Of a DNA stretch of 64,000 nt, positions 53,624-63,074 are shown one piece after another. The position numbers were made by a program, and so were the translations under genes. The stretch lies in assembly GCF_003060865.1 (NCBI RefSeq), contig NZ_CP028918.1, positions 3,630,577 through 3,694,576 of the forward strand, given 5' to 3'. Source of the DNA: Gemmobacter aquarius. GTDB taxonomy: Bacteria > Pseudomonadota > Alphaproteobacteria > Rhodobacterales > Rhodobacteraceae. Every line of letters begins with the position of its first letter. The first letter of the stretch is position 1. Below the pieces are notes generated by a model. That model was not told the origin of the DNA. It saw only the letters and a list, made by a program, of their open reading frames with translations, and did not search any database.

Positions 53624-54841
53624 TCAGCGGAAGAGCGACAGAAGGTTCTGCGGCTGCTGGTTGGCGATCGAAAGCGCCTGGGTCGAAAGCTGCTGCTGCA
53701 CCTGAAGCGCCTGCAGCCGGGCCGAGGTTTCCTCCATATCGGCATCAACCAGCGAGCCGATCCCGGCTTTCAGCGAATCTGTCAGTTTGCCCACGAAATC
53801 GGCCTGGATACCGATGCGCTTTTCCACCGAACCGAAGGACGCAGCCGCATCGATCGAGGTTTGCAGCATGGTTTCGATGCTGCCAAGCGCGGTGGTCGCG
53901 CCATTTGCGGTCGACACATCGATCGACGACAGCGCACCCAGCCCGCCCGATCCGGCGTTGCGGTACTGCCCGCTGACGGTCAGGTCAGTCGTGCTGTCGT
54001 TGGTGAACACCAGCTGGCCGGGGTTTGCGCTGTCGAAATCGACCGTCAGGCCACTGACCTTGAGCGCATCGATGGCATTCTTCATCCCCACGGCCACGAG
54101 ATCGGGCACCGAGTTGCTGCCACTGGCGATATCAGAGTCGGTGATCGTATAGGACGCTTGCTTTTCCCCGATCCGCATCGTGATCTTGTCGCCCGCCGCC
54201 CATGCGTTCGCCCCGTCGGCGATGGTGATGTCATCGGACCCGCCGCCACTGTCGAGCGACAGCACGAAGGTATCGGCATCGGCTGAAATCGTTCCGCCGG
54301 TGCTGGCGCTGAACACATCGTTTGCCGTGTATTCGCCGGTCGACAGGTCTTCGGCCGTGACCGTGATGGACGAAGCCGAAACCCCCGTCGCCGACCGGTC
54401 GAGCGAGGACAGGACATCGACGCTGGTTTGGCTGCCGTTCACAAGGTTCAAGCCGTTGAACTGCGCCGCGCCGACCACCGATTCGATCTGTTGGCGAAGC
54501 GCGACGATGTCGGTCTGGATTTTCGTCCGGTCGACGTTGTCTTCCTGCGCGGCGACGATCTTTCCTTTCATGTCGGTCAGAAGTTTCGTCACCGTTTCCG
54601 AAGCCTGACGCGCCACGGCCACCGTGGACGAGCCGAGCGACAGGCTCGACGAGATGCCCTTGAATCCTTCGACATCCGATTCCATCACCTTGGACACGGC
54701 CCAGACGGCGGCATTGTCCTTGGCGCTGCTCACCGATTTTCCGGTCGAGATTTCAGACTGCGTCTTGCTGAGGTTCGCATTGATCGACTTCATGGTTTGC
54801 AACGCGACCATCGCGCTGTTGTTGGTCAGGATCGAAGACAT
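53624..54841 (-). CDS. fliC: Flagellin
   Basis: A 405-residue flagellin with conserved end domains: SSILTNNSAMVALQTMKSINANLSKTQSEISTGK, and at the C-terminus ADFVGKLTDSLKAGIGSLVDADMEETSARLQALQVQQQLSTQALSIANQQPQNLLSLFR, with a serine/threonine/aspartate-rich central region exposed on the filament. GACGCAAC with AAAGGA precedes the ATG. It is the only flagellin gene in the window. A candidate CtrA box lies about 120 nt upstream. Confidence 0.96.
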   Translation of the reverse strand: MSSILTNNSAMVALQTMKSINANLSKTQSEISTGKSVSSAKDNAAVWAVSKVMESDVEGFKGISSSLSLGSSTVAVARQASETVTKLLTDMKGKIVAAQEDNVDRTKIQTDIVALRQQIESVVGAAQFNGLNLVNGSQTSVDVLSSLDRSATGVSASSITVTAEDLSTGEYTANDVFSASTGGTISADADTFVLSLDSGGGSDDITIADGANAWAAGDKITMRIGEKQASYTITDSDIASGSNSVPDLVAVGMKNAIDALKVSGLTVDFDSANPGQLVFTNDSTTDLTVSGQYRNAGSGGLGALSSIDVSTANGATTALGSIETMLQTSIDAAASFGSVEKRIGIQADFVGKLTDSLKAGIGSLVDADMEETSARLQALQVQQQLSTQALSIANQQPQNLLSLFR

Positions 54842-54962
54842 GTTGCGTCCTTTCGTGCGGCGCGTGTTTTGCGACCGCTTTGGAAATGGCGGCTTCTGGC
54901 CGATGCGGTCTTTGCCGCGCCATCCCGTCGGGGATGCAAGCACCACTAAAGCGCGGTGCGTC

Positions 54963-54977
54963 CTAAGCCTTTGCTAA
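54963..54977 (-). promoter_or_regulatory. Candidate CtrA box upstream of fliC
   Basis: Read on the minus strand, TTAG-N7-TTAG matches TTAA-N7-TTAA at 6 of 8 positions. It lies in the 165-nt gap between the FlgN-like gene and fliC. Confidence 0.35.
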
Positions 54978-55006
54978 CGGCGCGGTTCGAATAGCTAAAA
55001 TGCAAG

Positions 55007-55312
55007 TCAAAGCCGGTGCGTCCGGGCTGCGGCAGCAGAATGGTCGTGCTTTTGGCCCGCGCTGTCATAGGTCGTCAGGGTCTGGCCGTTTCGCAGTGCA
55101 TCGATGCGCCGTCGGGCGGCCCGCAACCCCTTGATTGTGGCATCAAGCAAGGCAGCATTGTCGCGCGCCCGTTTGGCGATACGGGTCAAAGTTGCGGGGT
55201 CTGTGGGCGCAGAAACAGTCTCTAACATTGCAGAAAATGCAGCAAGGCGGGAATAATCGCCCGCCTTCACCGCTGAAAAGACATCATCCACAAGCGATTC
55301 AAGCGGCGTCAT
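55007..55312 (-). CDS. Small helical protein, possibly FlgN-like export chaperone
   Basis: A 101-residue helical protein (ESLVDDVFSAVKAGDYSRLAAFSAMLE, LTRIAKRARDNAALLDATIKGLRAARRRIDALRNG) with the two-helix layout of FlgN, the chaperone of FlgK and FlgL. The position between flgJ and fliC supports a late-export chaperone role, but the family assignment is tentative. It overlaps flgJ by 14 nt. Confidence 0.65.
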   Translation of the reverse strand: MTPLESLVDDVFSAVKAGDYSRLAAFSAMLETVSAPTDPATLTRIAKRARDNAALLDATIKGLRAARRRIDALRNGQTLTTYDSAGQKHDHSAAAARTHRL

Positions 55313-55568
55313 CCGTGCCCCCCATCGAGCGGAACAACGCTTCGGTCAGGCCCAGCCCGCCGGATTGCACGATGGCCTTGGCCTGAGCCTCGCGCAGGAA
55401 CGAGGCGAACTGTTCTTCGCCGGTGCCTCCGCCGAAATCCTTGCTTGGTGTGCCCAGACCGGCGGCTTGCAACATTTCCGACAGGAAGGCCGCTTCCATC
55501 TCGGCTGCCTTTGCGCGCAGGGGCGACGGGGTGTCGGGCAGGTGCGGGGGCGGGACGGGTGTGATCAT
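55299..55568 (-). CDS. flgJ: Rod-binding protein FlgJ, short form
   Basis: An 89-residue protein consisting of a rod-binding domain only: LRAKAAEMEAAFLSEMLQAAGLG, then GGGTGEEQFASFLREAQAKAIVQSGGLGLTEALF. It lacks the C-terminal muramidase domain of enteric FlgJ; a separate SltF-like transglycosylase is encoded at 41440. ATG 55568 is chosen because GGAG lies six bases upstream; ATG 55580 is less well placed. It diverges from fliK. Confidence 0.85.
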   Translation of the reverse strand: MITPVPPPHLPDTPSPLRAKAAEMEAAFLSEMLQAAGLGTPSKDFGGGTGEEQFASFLREAQAKAIVQSGGLGLTEALFRSMGGTDDAA

Positions 55569-55673
55569 GCGCGGCTCCATTCTGGGCGTTGGCACAAGAA
55601 TGGCTATGTGCGGTAAAGAATTCCGTAACGCATCTGCGTCAGAACCAGGTCACCAAGACAGAAGGTCTGCCGG

Positions 55674-57356
55674 ATGATTCCCGAATTGATGGTCCTGCGT
55701 GTGGCTGCCCCGCCTTCGCCTGACGCAAAGGCCATTTCGCTTGCCGACCCGACGGCCGAGCCGGCGTTTGGCGATCTGGTCGACGATATCGTAGCCAAAG
55801 AGGAGCCGCCGCCGGTCATCGATGTTGGCCCGCGGCACCTTCTGCCCGATTGGCCGGTCGATCCAACCGGATTGACTGCAGCACCGGTGGATTTGGTGCC
55901 CGCTTTGGTTGCGGTGGCTGGACCGCTTGTCGCAAAAGACGATGCTGCCTTGGTTATCCCAGACGCATACGACCCGCCCGAGGCGATGGGCAAAGGCGCG
56001 ACCCGCCCCGACTTCGGTCTGCCCCCGCCGGTTCTGCCAGATGTGACCCGCAGCGCTGCCGCTGCCCATGTGCCTGCGCCTGGCCATGGCAATGCGGGTG
56101 CGGTGGAACCCTTGCCAGTGCGCGCTGTGGCAGAGGCAGCCGTGAGCTTCGGAACCACTCGGGCCTATGGTCCGTCCAAGCAGGGGCAGCCGGTCGACCC
56201 TGCAAATGCCAAGCTACAGGCGCCCGGCAGTCGGGAACGGCCCATCCCGGCATCGCCTGATGCAGTGGAGGGCAAAGTTACGGGTGGCGAAACGCCGCCA
56301 AGCGCCTCGGCGGTGTTGTCGCGTGCGATAGCGGCTGGGTCTGGGGTAACACCTGCAACAGCGCCGGTGGGCGGCTTTGCACAGGGCACAACACCCTTGT
56401 CAGAAGATGTGCTGCGCCAACCCGATGCCTTTTCTGAACGGTCGGTGCAGGCTGACCGCGCTGTGCCGCCCCGGCCCGTACCGGACGGTGCTGGCCGAAA
56501 CCGCATCCTGCCCGATCGTCCAATACCCGATGCCGACCCGGTGCTGCAAACGACCGCCGTTACAGGCAAGGCGGGCACCCTGCCAAAGGCTGGGCCGCCA
56601 GATGACCCAAGCGCGCCCGCCAAACCCGTATCTGCGCCGGCTGCGGTTGTGCTGCCCCTGTTGCAAGCCCCGGCGCAGGTGACGATGATCCCGCAGCCGC
56701 AGCCGCAGCCGCAGCCGCAGCCGCAGTCGCCGGCCAAGGGCGCGGTGCAGGCGGATGCGGCACCCGCCACGGGTGGAGTGCCGCGAACGTCTGATCCTTC
56801 GGCCACATCCGGGCCGGCGCCGGATACATCAACCGGCACCAAAGATGCAGTCGCGCATTTGCCCGACCGGACCGCTGGCGCATTGCCCGAAGCCCCGGCC
56901 TTTGCCCCCTCTGATCCGGCTTTGCCGCTTCGGAACGATCCCCGGCCGGTCGAGGCGCGGCACCCGGCCCAACCGATGCCGCCTACCGTCGTGCCCATGC
57001 TTGTCGATGCGGCCCGCGCCCTGCCCGACGCGCCGGTGACGCTGACGTTGACGCCCGAAGATCTGGGTGCCCTGCGCTTCGAGATGCAAAGCCGGGGCGA
57101 CACGATCCACGTCTCGCTGACGGTCGAGCGGCCCGAAACGCTCGACATGCTCCGACGCCATGTCGAGCAGCTGACCGGAGAGTTCAGGCAAGCCGGTTTC
57201 GCCAATGCGTCTTTCTCGTTCGCAGGGGGATGGGGCGGCGGCGGGCAAGAGCGTGCGGCAGGCGCAGGCTACGCAACCCGCACCGTGGATAAGGACGAAA
57301 GCCCCGTGGCGCGGGCAAGCAAACATGTGAACGGCGGGCTGGACCTGCGGCTATGA
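55674..57356 (+). CDS. fliK: Hook-length control protein FliK
   Basis: A 560-residue protein with a long, disordered, proline/alanine-rich N-terminal region (residues 1-430) that probably acts as the molecular ruler, and a compact C-terminal switch domain (ALPDAPVTLTLTPEDLGALRFEMQSRGDTIHVSLTVERPETLDMLRRHVEQLTGEFRQAGF). A glutamine-proline stretch comes from a 6-bp DNA repeat. The C-terminal domain contacts FlhB to stop hook growth. flgD follows after 12 nt. Its start lies 105 nt from the divergent flgJ start. Confidence 0.88.
   Translation: MIPELMVLRVAAPPSPDAKAISLADPTAEPAFGDLVDDIVAKEEPPPVIDVGPRHLLPDWPVDPTGLTAAPVDLVPALVAVAGPLVAKDDAALVIPDAYDPPEAMGKGATRPDFGLPPPVLPDVTRSAAAAHVPAPGHGNAGAVEPLPVRAVAEAAVSFGTTRAYGPSKQGQPVDPANAKLQAPGSRERPIPASPDAVEGKVTGGETPPSASAVLSRAIAAGSGVTPATAPVGGFAQGTTPLSEDVLRQPDAFSERSVQADRAVPPRPVPDGAGRNRILPDRPIPDADPVLQTTAVTGKAGTLPKAGPPDDPSAPAKPVSAPAAVVLPLLQAPAQVTMIPQPQPQPQPQPQSPAKGAVQADAAPATGGVPRTSDPSATSGPAPDTSTGTKDAVAHLPDRTAGALPEAPAFAPSDPALPLRNDPRPVEARHPAQPMPPTVVPMLVDAARALPDAPVTLTLTPEDLGALRFEMQSRGDTIHVSLTVERPETLDMLRRHVEQLTGEFRQAGFANASFSFAGGWGGGGQERAAGAGYATRTVDKDESPVARASKHVNGGLDLRL
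56691..56726 (+). repeat. CCGCAG hexanucleotide repeat (six copies) within fliK
   Basis: Six perfect tandem copies of CCGCAG encode alternating Pro-Gln. Because the unit is two codons, gain or loss would change FliK length by two residues without breaking the frame. Confidence 0.95.
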
Positions 57357-57368
57357 AAGGATAAGGCA

Positions 57369-58007
57369 ATGGAAATCACCGCGACCACCAACACGGCTAA
57401 ACCCGCAGTGAAACCTGCAATCAGCGCCGATTTCGACACGTTCCTGAAAATGCTGACCGTGCAGATGACCAATCAAGACCCGCTGAACCCGATCGAGGGC
57501 TCCGATTATGCGGTGCAGCTTGCCACGTTCTCAGGCGTGGAACAGCAGGTGAGGACGAACCAGTTGCTGGCCGATCTGGCCGCGCAAAGCAGCCTTTCCA
57601 ACATGACGCAGCTTGCGGGCTGGGTCGGGCAAGAGGCACGGGTGGCTGCGCCGGTCTGGTTCGAAGGCGGCGCGGTGACCGTGATGCCAAAGCCCGCCGC
57701 GATGGCCGATGCCGCGACGCTGGTGGTCAGCGATGCCTCGGGCGCTGTCGTCGCGCGTGAGGAATTGCCGCTTGGCGCCGCGCCCTACCGATGGCTTGGC
57801 GCAGATGCGGCGGGCAACCCCTTGCCGCGCGGGCAATACCTGTTGCAGGTCGAAAGCCGTCAGGGCGACAGCGTCTTGCAGACCGAACTGGTCGAATCCT
57901 ACGCCCGCATCACCGAAGCGCGGCGCGGGGCCGAGGGTGTGCTGTTGGTCTTGCAAGGCGGGATCGAGGCCAAGGCGACCGATGTGACCGCGCTTCGCAT
58001 GCCCTGA
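57369..58007 (+). CDS. flgD: Hook-cap protein FlgD
   Basis: A 212-residue hook assembly scaffold: FDTFLKMLTVQMTNQDPLNPIEGSDYAVQLATFSGVEQQVRTNQLL is the FlgD N-terminal block, followed by the beta-rich FLG-like domain with PRGQYLLQVESRQGDSVL. It caps the growing hook and allows FlgE to polymerise. It follows fliK and closes the flagellar island on the right. Confidence 0.95.
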   Translation: MEITATTNTAKPAVKPAISADFDTFLKMLTVQMTNQDPLNPIEGSDYAVQLATFSGVEQQVRTNQLLADLAAQSSLSNMTQLAGWVGQEARVAAPVWFEGGAVTVMPKPAAMADAATLVVSDASGAVVAREELPLGAAPYRWLGADAAGNPLPRGQYLLQVESRQGDSVLQTELVESYARITEARRGAEGVLLVLQGGIEAKATDVTALRMP

Positions 58008-58060
58008 TCTGCGCGTCGTGACCCTTGCGCGCTGGCACAAAGCGGGTAAGCGTCCGCCCG

Positions 58061-58849
58061 ATGGACGACAGGCCCGAAACCACGCAGACCGCGCTGATGC
58101 GGCTTGACCCCGCGCTGAAAGCCGGGGATTGGCAACCGCTTGCCGGCGGCCGGACGAACCGGCTGTGGCGGGTGGGGCGCTTTACCGTCAAGCAGTTCGA
58201 TGCGGCGGCAGCGTCGGCCCTGTTTCCCAACGATGCAGGGGCCGAGGCGCGGGCGCTGACGCTTTTCGCGCCTTTGGGTCTTGCGCCACGGTTGCGGGCA
58301 AAGGGGGCCGATTGGCTGATCTATGACCATGCCGAGGGGCGGCCCTGGGCGGGCGATCCGGCACCCGTGGCGCGGGCGCTGCACCGTTTGCACGGCGCGC
58401 AGGTGCCGCAGGGCAGTTTTCGCTTGGCCCCGAATGGCAGCGCCGCCGTGCTGGCCGATGCGCGGCGCATCCATGCCTTGCCCGATGCGCCGCCCGATCC
58501 CGCGTGCCCTCCGGTTCCGCCGGTTCCGATCCATGCCGATGCCGTGGCGGGCAATATCATCGACACGGGCGCAGGGCCGCTGTTCATCGACTGGCAATGC
58601 CCCGCCATGGGCGATCCGGTCGAGGATTTGTGCACGCTTCTATCGCCCGCGATGACATGGCTTTACACCGGAAAGCCGCTTGATCCGGCTTGGGCGCAGG
58701 CGCTGTTGCGCGCCTATCCCGATGCGGAAACGGTGGCCCGTGCGCGGGCCATGCTGCCGGTCTATCGCTGGCGCATCGCCGCGCATTGCGCTTGGAAAGC
58801 GGCGCGGGGCGACGGCGATTATGCAGCCGCCCTGAAGCTGGAGCTTTAG
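58061..58849 (+). CDS. APH/choline-kinase-like phosphotransferase
   Basis: A 262-residue protein with the kinase-like fold of aminoglycoside/choline phosphotransferases: GGRTNRLWRVGRFTVKQF (nucleotide loop and Lys), ARALHRLHGAQVP, the catalytic loop VPIHADAVAGNIID (Asp and Asn; the usual HGD is HAD), and metal-binding FIDWQCPAMGDPVEDL. The substrate is unknown; small-molecule hydroxyls are typical. ATG 58061 has a weak ribosome site. It ends in a 4-nt overlap with the convergent ubiB. Confidence 0.82.
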   Translation: MDDRPETTQTALMRLDPALKAGDWQPLAGGRTNRLWRVGRFTVKQFDAAAASALFPNDAGAEARALTLFAPLGLAPRLRAKGADWLIYDHAEGRPWAGDPAPVARALHRLHGAQVPQGSFRLAPNGSAAVLADARRIHALPDAPPDPACPPVPPVPIHADAVAGNIIDTGAGPLFIDWQCPAMGDPVEDLCTLLSPAMTWLYTGKPLDPAWAQALLRAYPDAETVARARAMLPVYRWRIAAHCAWKAARGDGDYAAALKLEL

Positions 58850-60372
58850 AGAAAGGTGCCCAGCCCGATGCCTGCCGCAAAGATCACGAAAGCGGCGGGA
58901 ATCAGATACCAGCGCGACCGGCGCACCTTGACCAGCACCTTGGGCCGGTCGGCCTGCGCGATCAGGGCCGCTTCGACCAGACGCGGCAGTTTCGGGCCGA
59001 AGCGCGACAGGATGCGGGCGGTCTGCGCCAGATCGCGCAGCAGGGCGGCGGGGCCGATGTTTTTGGCCACATAGCTTTCCACCACGGGGCGGGCGACCTG
59101 CCAGATGTTCATATGCGGATCGAGGCTTCGGGCCACCCCTTCCACCACAACCATCGTGCGTTGCAGCAGGATCAGGTCGGTGCGAGTCTCCATGCCAAAA
59201 CGTTCGGTCACGTCGAACAGATAGGCCAGCAGGCGCGCCATCGAGATGCGGCTGGCGTCCATGCCAAAGATCGGCTCGCCCACAGCACGCAAGGCGCGGG
59301 CGAATTCGTCTATGTCGCGGTCGGCGGGCACGTATCCGGCTTCGAAATGCACCTCGGCCACGCGGCGGTAATCCTTGCGGATGAAGCCCATCAGGATTTC
59401 GGCATAGACGCGGCGGGTGTATTCGTCGATCCGGCCCATGATGCCGAAATCATAGGCGATGATCGCCCCGTCGGCCCCGACCTTGAGGTTGCCTTGGTGC
59501 ATGTCGGCGTGGAAATAGCCGTCGCGCAGCGCGTGGTTCAGGAACAGCGACAGCACGCGGGCGGCCAGAACCTTGCGGTCCAGCCCCGCCGCATCGATGG
59601 CGGCATTGTCGTTCATGCCGAAGCCTTCGGCCCAGCCCAGCGTCATCACCGTCTTGCCCGACAGGAACCAGATCGGTTTGGGGACGCGGAACCCTTCGTC
59701 CTTTTCGGTATTGGCGGCGAATTCGGCGGCGGCCGATGATTCGAGCCGTAGGTCAAGCTCGCCCATCACCACGCCTTCGAAATGCGCGATCACCTCCATC
59801 GGGCGCAGGCGGCGCGAGGCGGGAGCGACGATCTCAATGGTGCGGGCGATCAGGTAAAAGGCGTCGATATCCTTGCGGAAGGCGCGTTCGATGTTCGGGC
59901 GCAGCACCTTGACCGCCACTTCCTCGCCGGTTTCGGCGATGCGGGCACGGTGCACCTGCGCGATTGATGCGGCGGCGACGGGTTCGGAGAATTCACTGAA
60001 AATCTGGTCGACCGGCAGTTCCAGTTCGGCCGCGATCATCGCCTTGGCGACATCGGTCGAAAACGGGGGCAGGCGGTCTTGCAGGTATTTGAGCTGCTGC
60101 GCCAGTTCCTCGCCCACCACATCGGGGCGGGTCGAAAGGATCTGGCCGAATTTGATATAGGCGGGGCCAAGTGCTGTCAGCGCACGGGTGGCGGGGGGAA
60201 GGTCGGGGTCACCCTTTAACCCCAGCCATTTGAACGGCCAACCGACGACATGCGCCAGAATACGCAGGCGCGGCGGGGCGCGGAACGCTTCCAGCACGAC
60301 ATCCATCGCGCCGGTGCGTTCCAGCGTCGCGCCCGTGCGGATCAGCCGCCAGATGTTGTGCGGTCCGCGCAT
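58846..60372 (-). CDS. ubiB: UbiB/AarF-family ubiquinone biosynthesis ATPase
   Basis: A 508-residue atypical kinase of the ABC1/ADCK family: the KxGQ motif in YIKFGQILSTRPDV, AAASIAQVHRARI (A-rich loop), AVKVLRPN, HADMHQGNLKV, and AYDFGIMGRI. A C-terminal membrane helix (WYLIPAAFVIFAAGIGLGTFL) is present. UbiB is an ATPase needed for coenzyme Q synthesis. It is coupled to ubiE by TGATG. Confidence 0.95.
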   Translation of the reverse strand: MRGPHNIWRLIRTGATLERTGAMDVVLEAFRAPPRLRILAHVVGWPFKWLGLKGDPDLPPATRALTALGPAYIKFGQILSTRPDVVGEELAQQLKYLQDRLPPFSTDVAKAMIAAELELPVDQIFSEFSEPVAAASIAQVHRARIAETGEEVAVKVLRPNIERAFRKDIDAFYLIARTIEIVAPASRRLRPMEVIAHFEGVVMGELDLRLESSAAAEFAANTEKDEGFRVPKPIWFLSGKTVMTLGWAEGFGMNDNAAIDAAGLDRKVLAARVLSLFLNHALRDGYFHADMHQGNLKVGADGAIIAYDFGIMGRIDEYTRRVYAEILMGFIRKDYRRVAEVHFEAGYVPADRDIDEFARALRAVGEPIFGMDASRISMARLLAYLFDVTERFGMETRTDLILLQRTMVVVEGVARSLDPHMNIWQVARPVVESYVAKNIGPAALLRDLAQTARILSRFGPKLPRLVEAALIAQADRPKVLVKVRRSRWYLIPAAFVIFAAGIGLGTFL

Positions 60373-61127
60373 CAGATCTTCCAGCCGGAATGAAGGGCGG
60401 CGACACCCATCGTCATGTTGCGGTATTTCACCTGCCCGAAGCCTGCGCTGCGGATCATGCCGGCGAAGGTGTCCTGATCGGGGAATTTGCGGATCGATTC
60501 GACAAGGTATTGGTAGCTGTCACGGTCATTCGCCACGATCTGGCCCATCACGGGGATCACGTTGAAGGAATAAAGATCATAGGCCTTTTGCAGCATCGCA
60601 TTCGGGATATGGCTGAATTCCAGCACCATCAGCCGGCCACCGGGGCGCAGCACGCGGTAAGCCTCGGCCAGCGCGTCCTGAATACGGGTGACGTTCCTGA
60701 TGCCGAAGCTGATCGTGTAGACGTCGAACGAATTGGCGGGCAGCGGCAGCGCCATGGCGTCGCCCACCACCCAGTTCAGCCGGTCAGCCTGATGTTCGGC
60801 CTCGGCCCGTTTGCGCCCTTCGACCAGCATTGATTCGGTCATGTCGAGCACGACCGCCGACGACCCCGCCGCACGCTTGAGGAAGCGGAAGGCCACATCG
60901 CCCGTCCCGCCCGCCACATCCAGCAGGCGCTGGCCGGGGCGCGGGGCCAGCCAGTCCATCATCGCGTCTTTCCACAGGCGGTGCACGCCGCCCGACATCA
61001 GGTCGTTCATCACGTCATAACGGCTGGCGACACGGGTAAAGACGCCATGGACCATTCCGGCCTTGGCCGATTCGTCGACAGTCTGGAACCCGAAATGGGT
61101 GGTGCCTTGCGCGGTGTCGTCGTTCAT
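60372..61127 (-). CDS. ubiE: Ubiquinone/menaquinone C-methyltransferase UbiE
   Basis: A 251-residue SAM-dependent methyltransferase: [25 protein letters not shown], the SAM site [48 protein letters not shown], and [21 protein letters not shown]. It C-methylates the benzoquinol intermediate of coenzyme Q. The ATG at 61127 gives the standard UbiE length; the frame is open further upstream towards mutM on the other strand. Divergent from mutM (87 nt). Confidence 0.95.
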   Translation of the reverse strand: MNDDTAQGTTHFGFQTVDESAKAGMVHGVFTRVASRYDVMNDLMSGGVHRLWKDAMMDWLAPRPGQRLLDVAGGTGDVAFRFLKRAAGSSAVVLDMTESMLVEGRKRAEAEHQADRLNWVVGDAMALPLPANSFDVYTISFGIRNVTRIQDALAEAYRVLRPGGRLMVLEFSHIPNAMLQKAYDLYSFNVIPVMGQIVANDRDSYQYLVESIRKFPDQDTFAGMIRSAGFGQVKYRNMTMGVAALHSGWKI

Positions 61128-61213
61128 CTGCTCTTGCCGTTCCTTGCTTCGCCCCTTCCTTATAGGGCTGAAGTCCGGCGCTGCAATGCGCCCCAATGTC
61201 ATCAGGACCAGCC

Positions 61214-62080
61214 ATGCCCGAACTGCCCGAGGTTGAAACCGTCCGCCGTGGACTTGTTCCGGTGATGGAGGGGCAGGTGATCACGCAAGCGCAGGTGAAC
61301 CGCGCCGATCTGCGTTGGCCCTTTCCCGACCGGATGGCCGACCGGCTGACGGGGGCGCAGGTCATCGGCTTGCGGCGGCGGTCAAAGTATATTCTGGCCG
61401 ATCTTTCCACCGGCGAGACACTGCTCATCCATCTGGGCATGTCGGGCCGGATGCTGATTTCGGCGCCGGACGGTGCGCGTGCGGCGCTGGGCGAGTTCCA
61501 CCACGTCCATCCCGCACCCGAAAAGCACGACCATGTGGTCTTCGACATGGCGAACGGGGCGCGTGTCACATTCAACGACGCGCGGCGGTTCGGCGCGATG
61601 GATCTGATGGCGACGGCAAAGGCCGGGGCGCATCCGCTTTTGGCGGGGCTGGGACCGGAACCCTTGGGCAACAGCTTTGACGACACCTATCTTGCGGGCA
61701 AGCTGAAGGGGAAGAACACGCCGATCAAGGCGGCGCTTCTCGACCAGCGGCTGATCGCGGGCTTGGGCAACATCTATGTTTGCGAAACGCTGTATCGTTC
61801 GCGCATCCATCCCGCCACGCTTGCGGGAAAGCTGAAACCCCGCCAGATCGCGCAGATGGTGCCCATCATCCGCGACGTGCTGGCCGAGGCGATCGAGGCG
61901 GGCGGATCATCCTTGCGCGATTACCGGCAGGCCGACGGGGAACTGGGCTACTTCCAGCACAGTTTTCAGGTCTACGGACGCGAGGGCGACCCCTGCCTGA
62001 CGCAAGGCTGCGACGCGGTTGTCCAGCGTATCGTGCAATCGGGCCGGTCCTCGTTCTTCTGCCCCGTTTGCCAGAGGTGA
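61214..62080 (+). CDS. mutM: Formamidopyrimidine-DNA glycosylase
   Basis: A 288-residue base-excision repair enzyme for 8-oxoguanine. The N-terminus [14 protein letters not shown] fixes the start, because the proline after Met is the catalytic nucleophile and Glu the next key residue. Also present are the helix-two-turn-helix block [18 protein letters not shown] and a C-terminal zinc finger (CLTQGC ... CPVCQR). Confidence 0.97.
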   Translation: MPELPEVETVRRGLVPVMEGQVITQAQVNRADLRWPFPDRMADRLTGAQVIGLRRRSKYILADLSTGETLLIHLGMSGRMLISAPDGARAALGEFHHVHPAPEKHDHVVFDMANGARVTFNDARRFGAMDLMATAKAGAHPLLAGLGPEPLGNSFDDTYLAGKLKGKNTPIKAALLDQRLIAGLGNIYVCETLYRSRIHPATLAGKLKPRQIAQMVPIIRDVLAEAIEAGGSSLRDYRQADGELGYFQHSFQVYGREGDPCLTQGCDAVVQRIVQSGRSSFFCPVCQR

Positions 62081-62137
62081 CTTGCCAAAGGAAAGGTTGC
62101 TGCTAGGACATAGCGCAACGTGAACCCGGGGGACCCA

Positions 62138-62914
62138 ATGGCCTATGAGACGCTGCTCGTCGAGGTCGAGGATTATATCGCGACCATCCGCCTGAACCGG
62201 CCCGATGCGCTGAACGCACTGAACACCAAGCTGATGCAGGAACTGGCTGTCGCGCTGGCAGCCGCCGATGCCAACGAACGGGTGCGCTGCATCGTGCTGA
62301 CCGGATCGGAAAAAGCCTTTGCCGCCGGTGCCGATGTGCGCGAAATGGCGTCCAAAGGTTATACCGACGTCTTTTTCGACGATCTTTTCGGCCCCGAGGC
62401 CGAGGCGATTGCCCGCATCCGCAAACCGATGATCGCGGCGGTGGCGGGCTATTGTCTGGGCGGCGGATGCGAGCTTGCGATGATGTGCGATTTCATCATC
62501 GCAGCCGACACCGCGAAATTCGGCCAGCCCGAAATCAACCTTGGCATCTGTGCCGGAATGGGCGGCACCCAGCGCCTGACCCGCGCCGTGGGCAAGGCCA
62601 AGGCGATGGACATGAACCTGACGGGCCGTTTCATGGACGCGGCCGAGGCGGAACGTTCAGGTCTGGTCAGCCGCGTCGTGCCCGCAAAAGAGTTGATGGG
62701 CGAGACGATGAAGGCCGCGACCAAGATCACGCAAAAGAGCATGCTTGCGGCCATGGCGATCAAGGAAACGGTCAACCGCGCGCAGGAATCGACGCTGCGC
62801 GAAGGGCTTTTGTTCGAGCGGCGGGCCTTTCACGCGCTCTTTGCGTCCGAAGACCAGAAAGAGGGCATGGCGGCCTTTCTGGAAAAGCGCGAACCGCAGT
62901 TCCGCGACCGTTGA
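62138..62914 (+). CDS. Enoyl-CoA hydratase (crotonase family)
   Basis: A 258-residue crotonase: [16 protein letters not shown], the oxyanion segment [16 protein letters not shown], the first catalytic Glu region [22 protein letters not shown], and [19 protein letters not shown] with the second Glu. It hydrates trans-2-enoyl-CoA in beta-oxidation or related pathways. ATG 62138 is used with GGGGGACCC just upstream; the GTG at 62120 is a weaker alternative. It lies 57 nt after mutM. Confidence 0.93.
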   Translation: MAYETLLVEVEDYIATIRLNRPDALNALNTKLMQELAVALAAADANERVRCIVLTGSEKAFAAGADVREMASKGYTDVFFDDLFGPEAEAIARIRKPMIAAVAGYCLGGGCELAMMCDFIIAADTAKFGQPEINLGICAGMGGTQRLTRAVGKAKAMDMNLTGRFMDAAEAERSGLVSRVVPAKELMGETMKAATKITQKSMLAAMAIKETVNRAQESTLREGLLFERRAFHALFASEDQKEGMAAFLEKREPQFRDR

Positions 62915-63074
62915 CCCCTTATTTTCCTGTTTCCTTTCGCTGTGATTTGCCCTAAAGGCCACGGCACATGCGTGTGGGCCCGCTTAGGCAAGATGATTCC
63001 CGTAACTTCAGACGGGGCCTTGGGTCTATTTTCGCTATCGAATTGAAACGACAGACCCTAGGAAAACCAGCCAG

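Noticed and set aside
55615..55632. CtrA-like site between flgJ and fliK (TTAC-N7-TTTA on the minus strand)
   Set aside because: It matches only 6 of 8 positions with a mismatch inside both half-sites, and the palindrome GAATTC in the middle explains the apparent symmetry.
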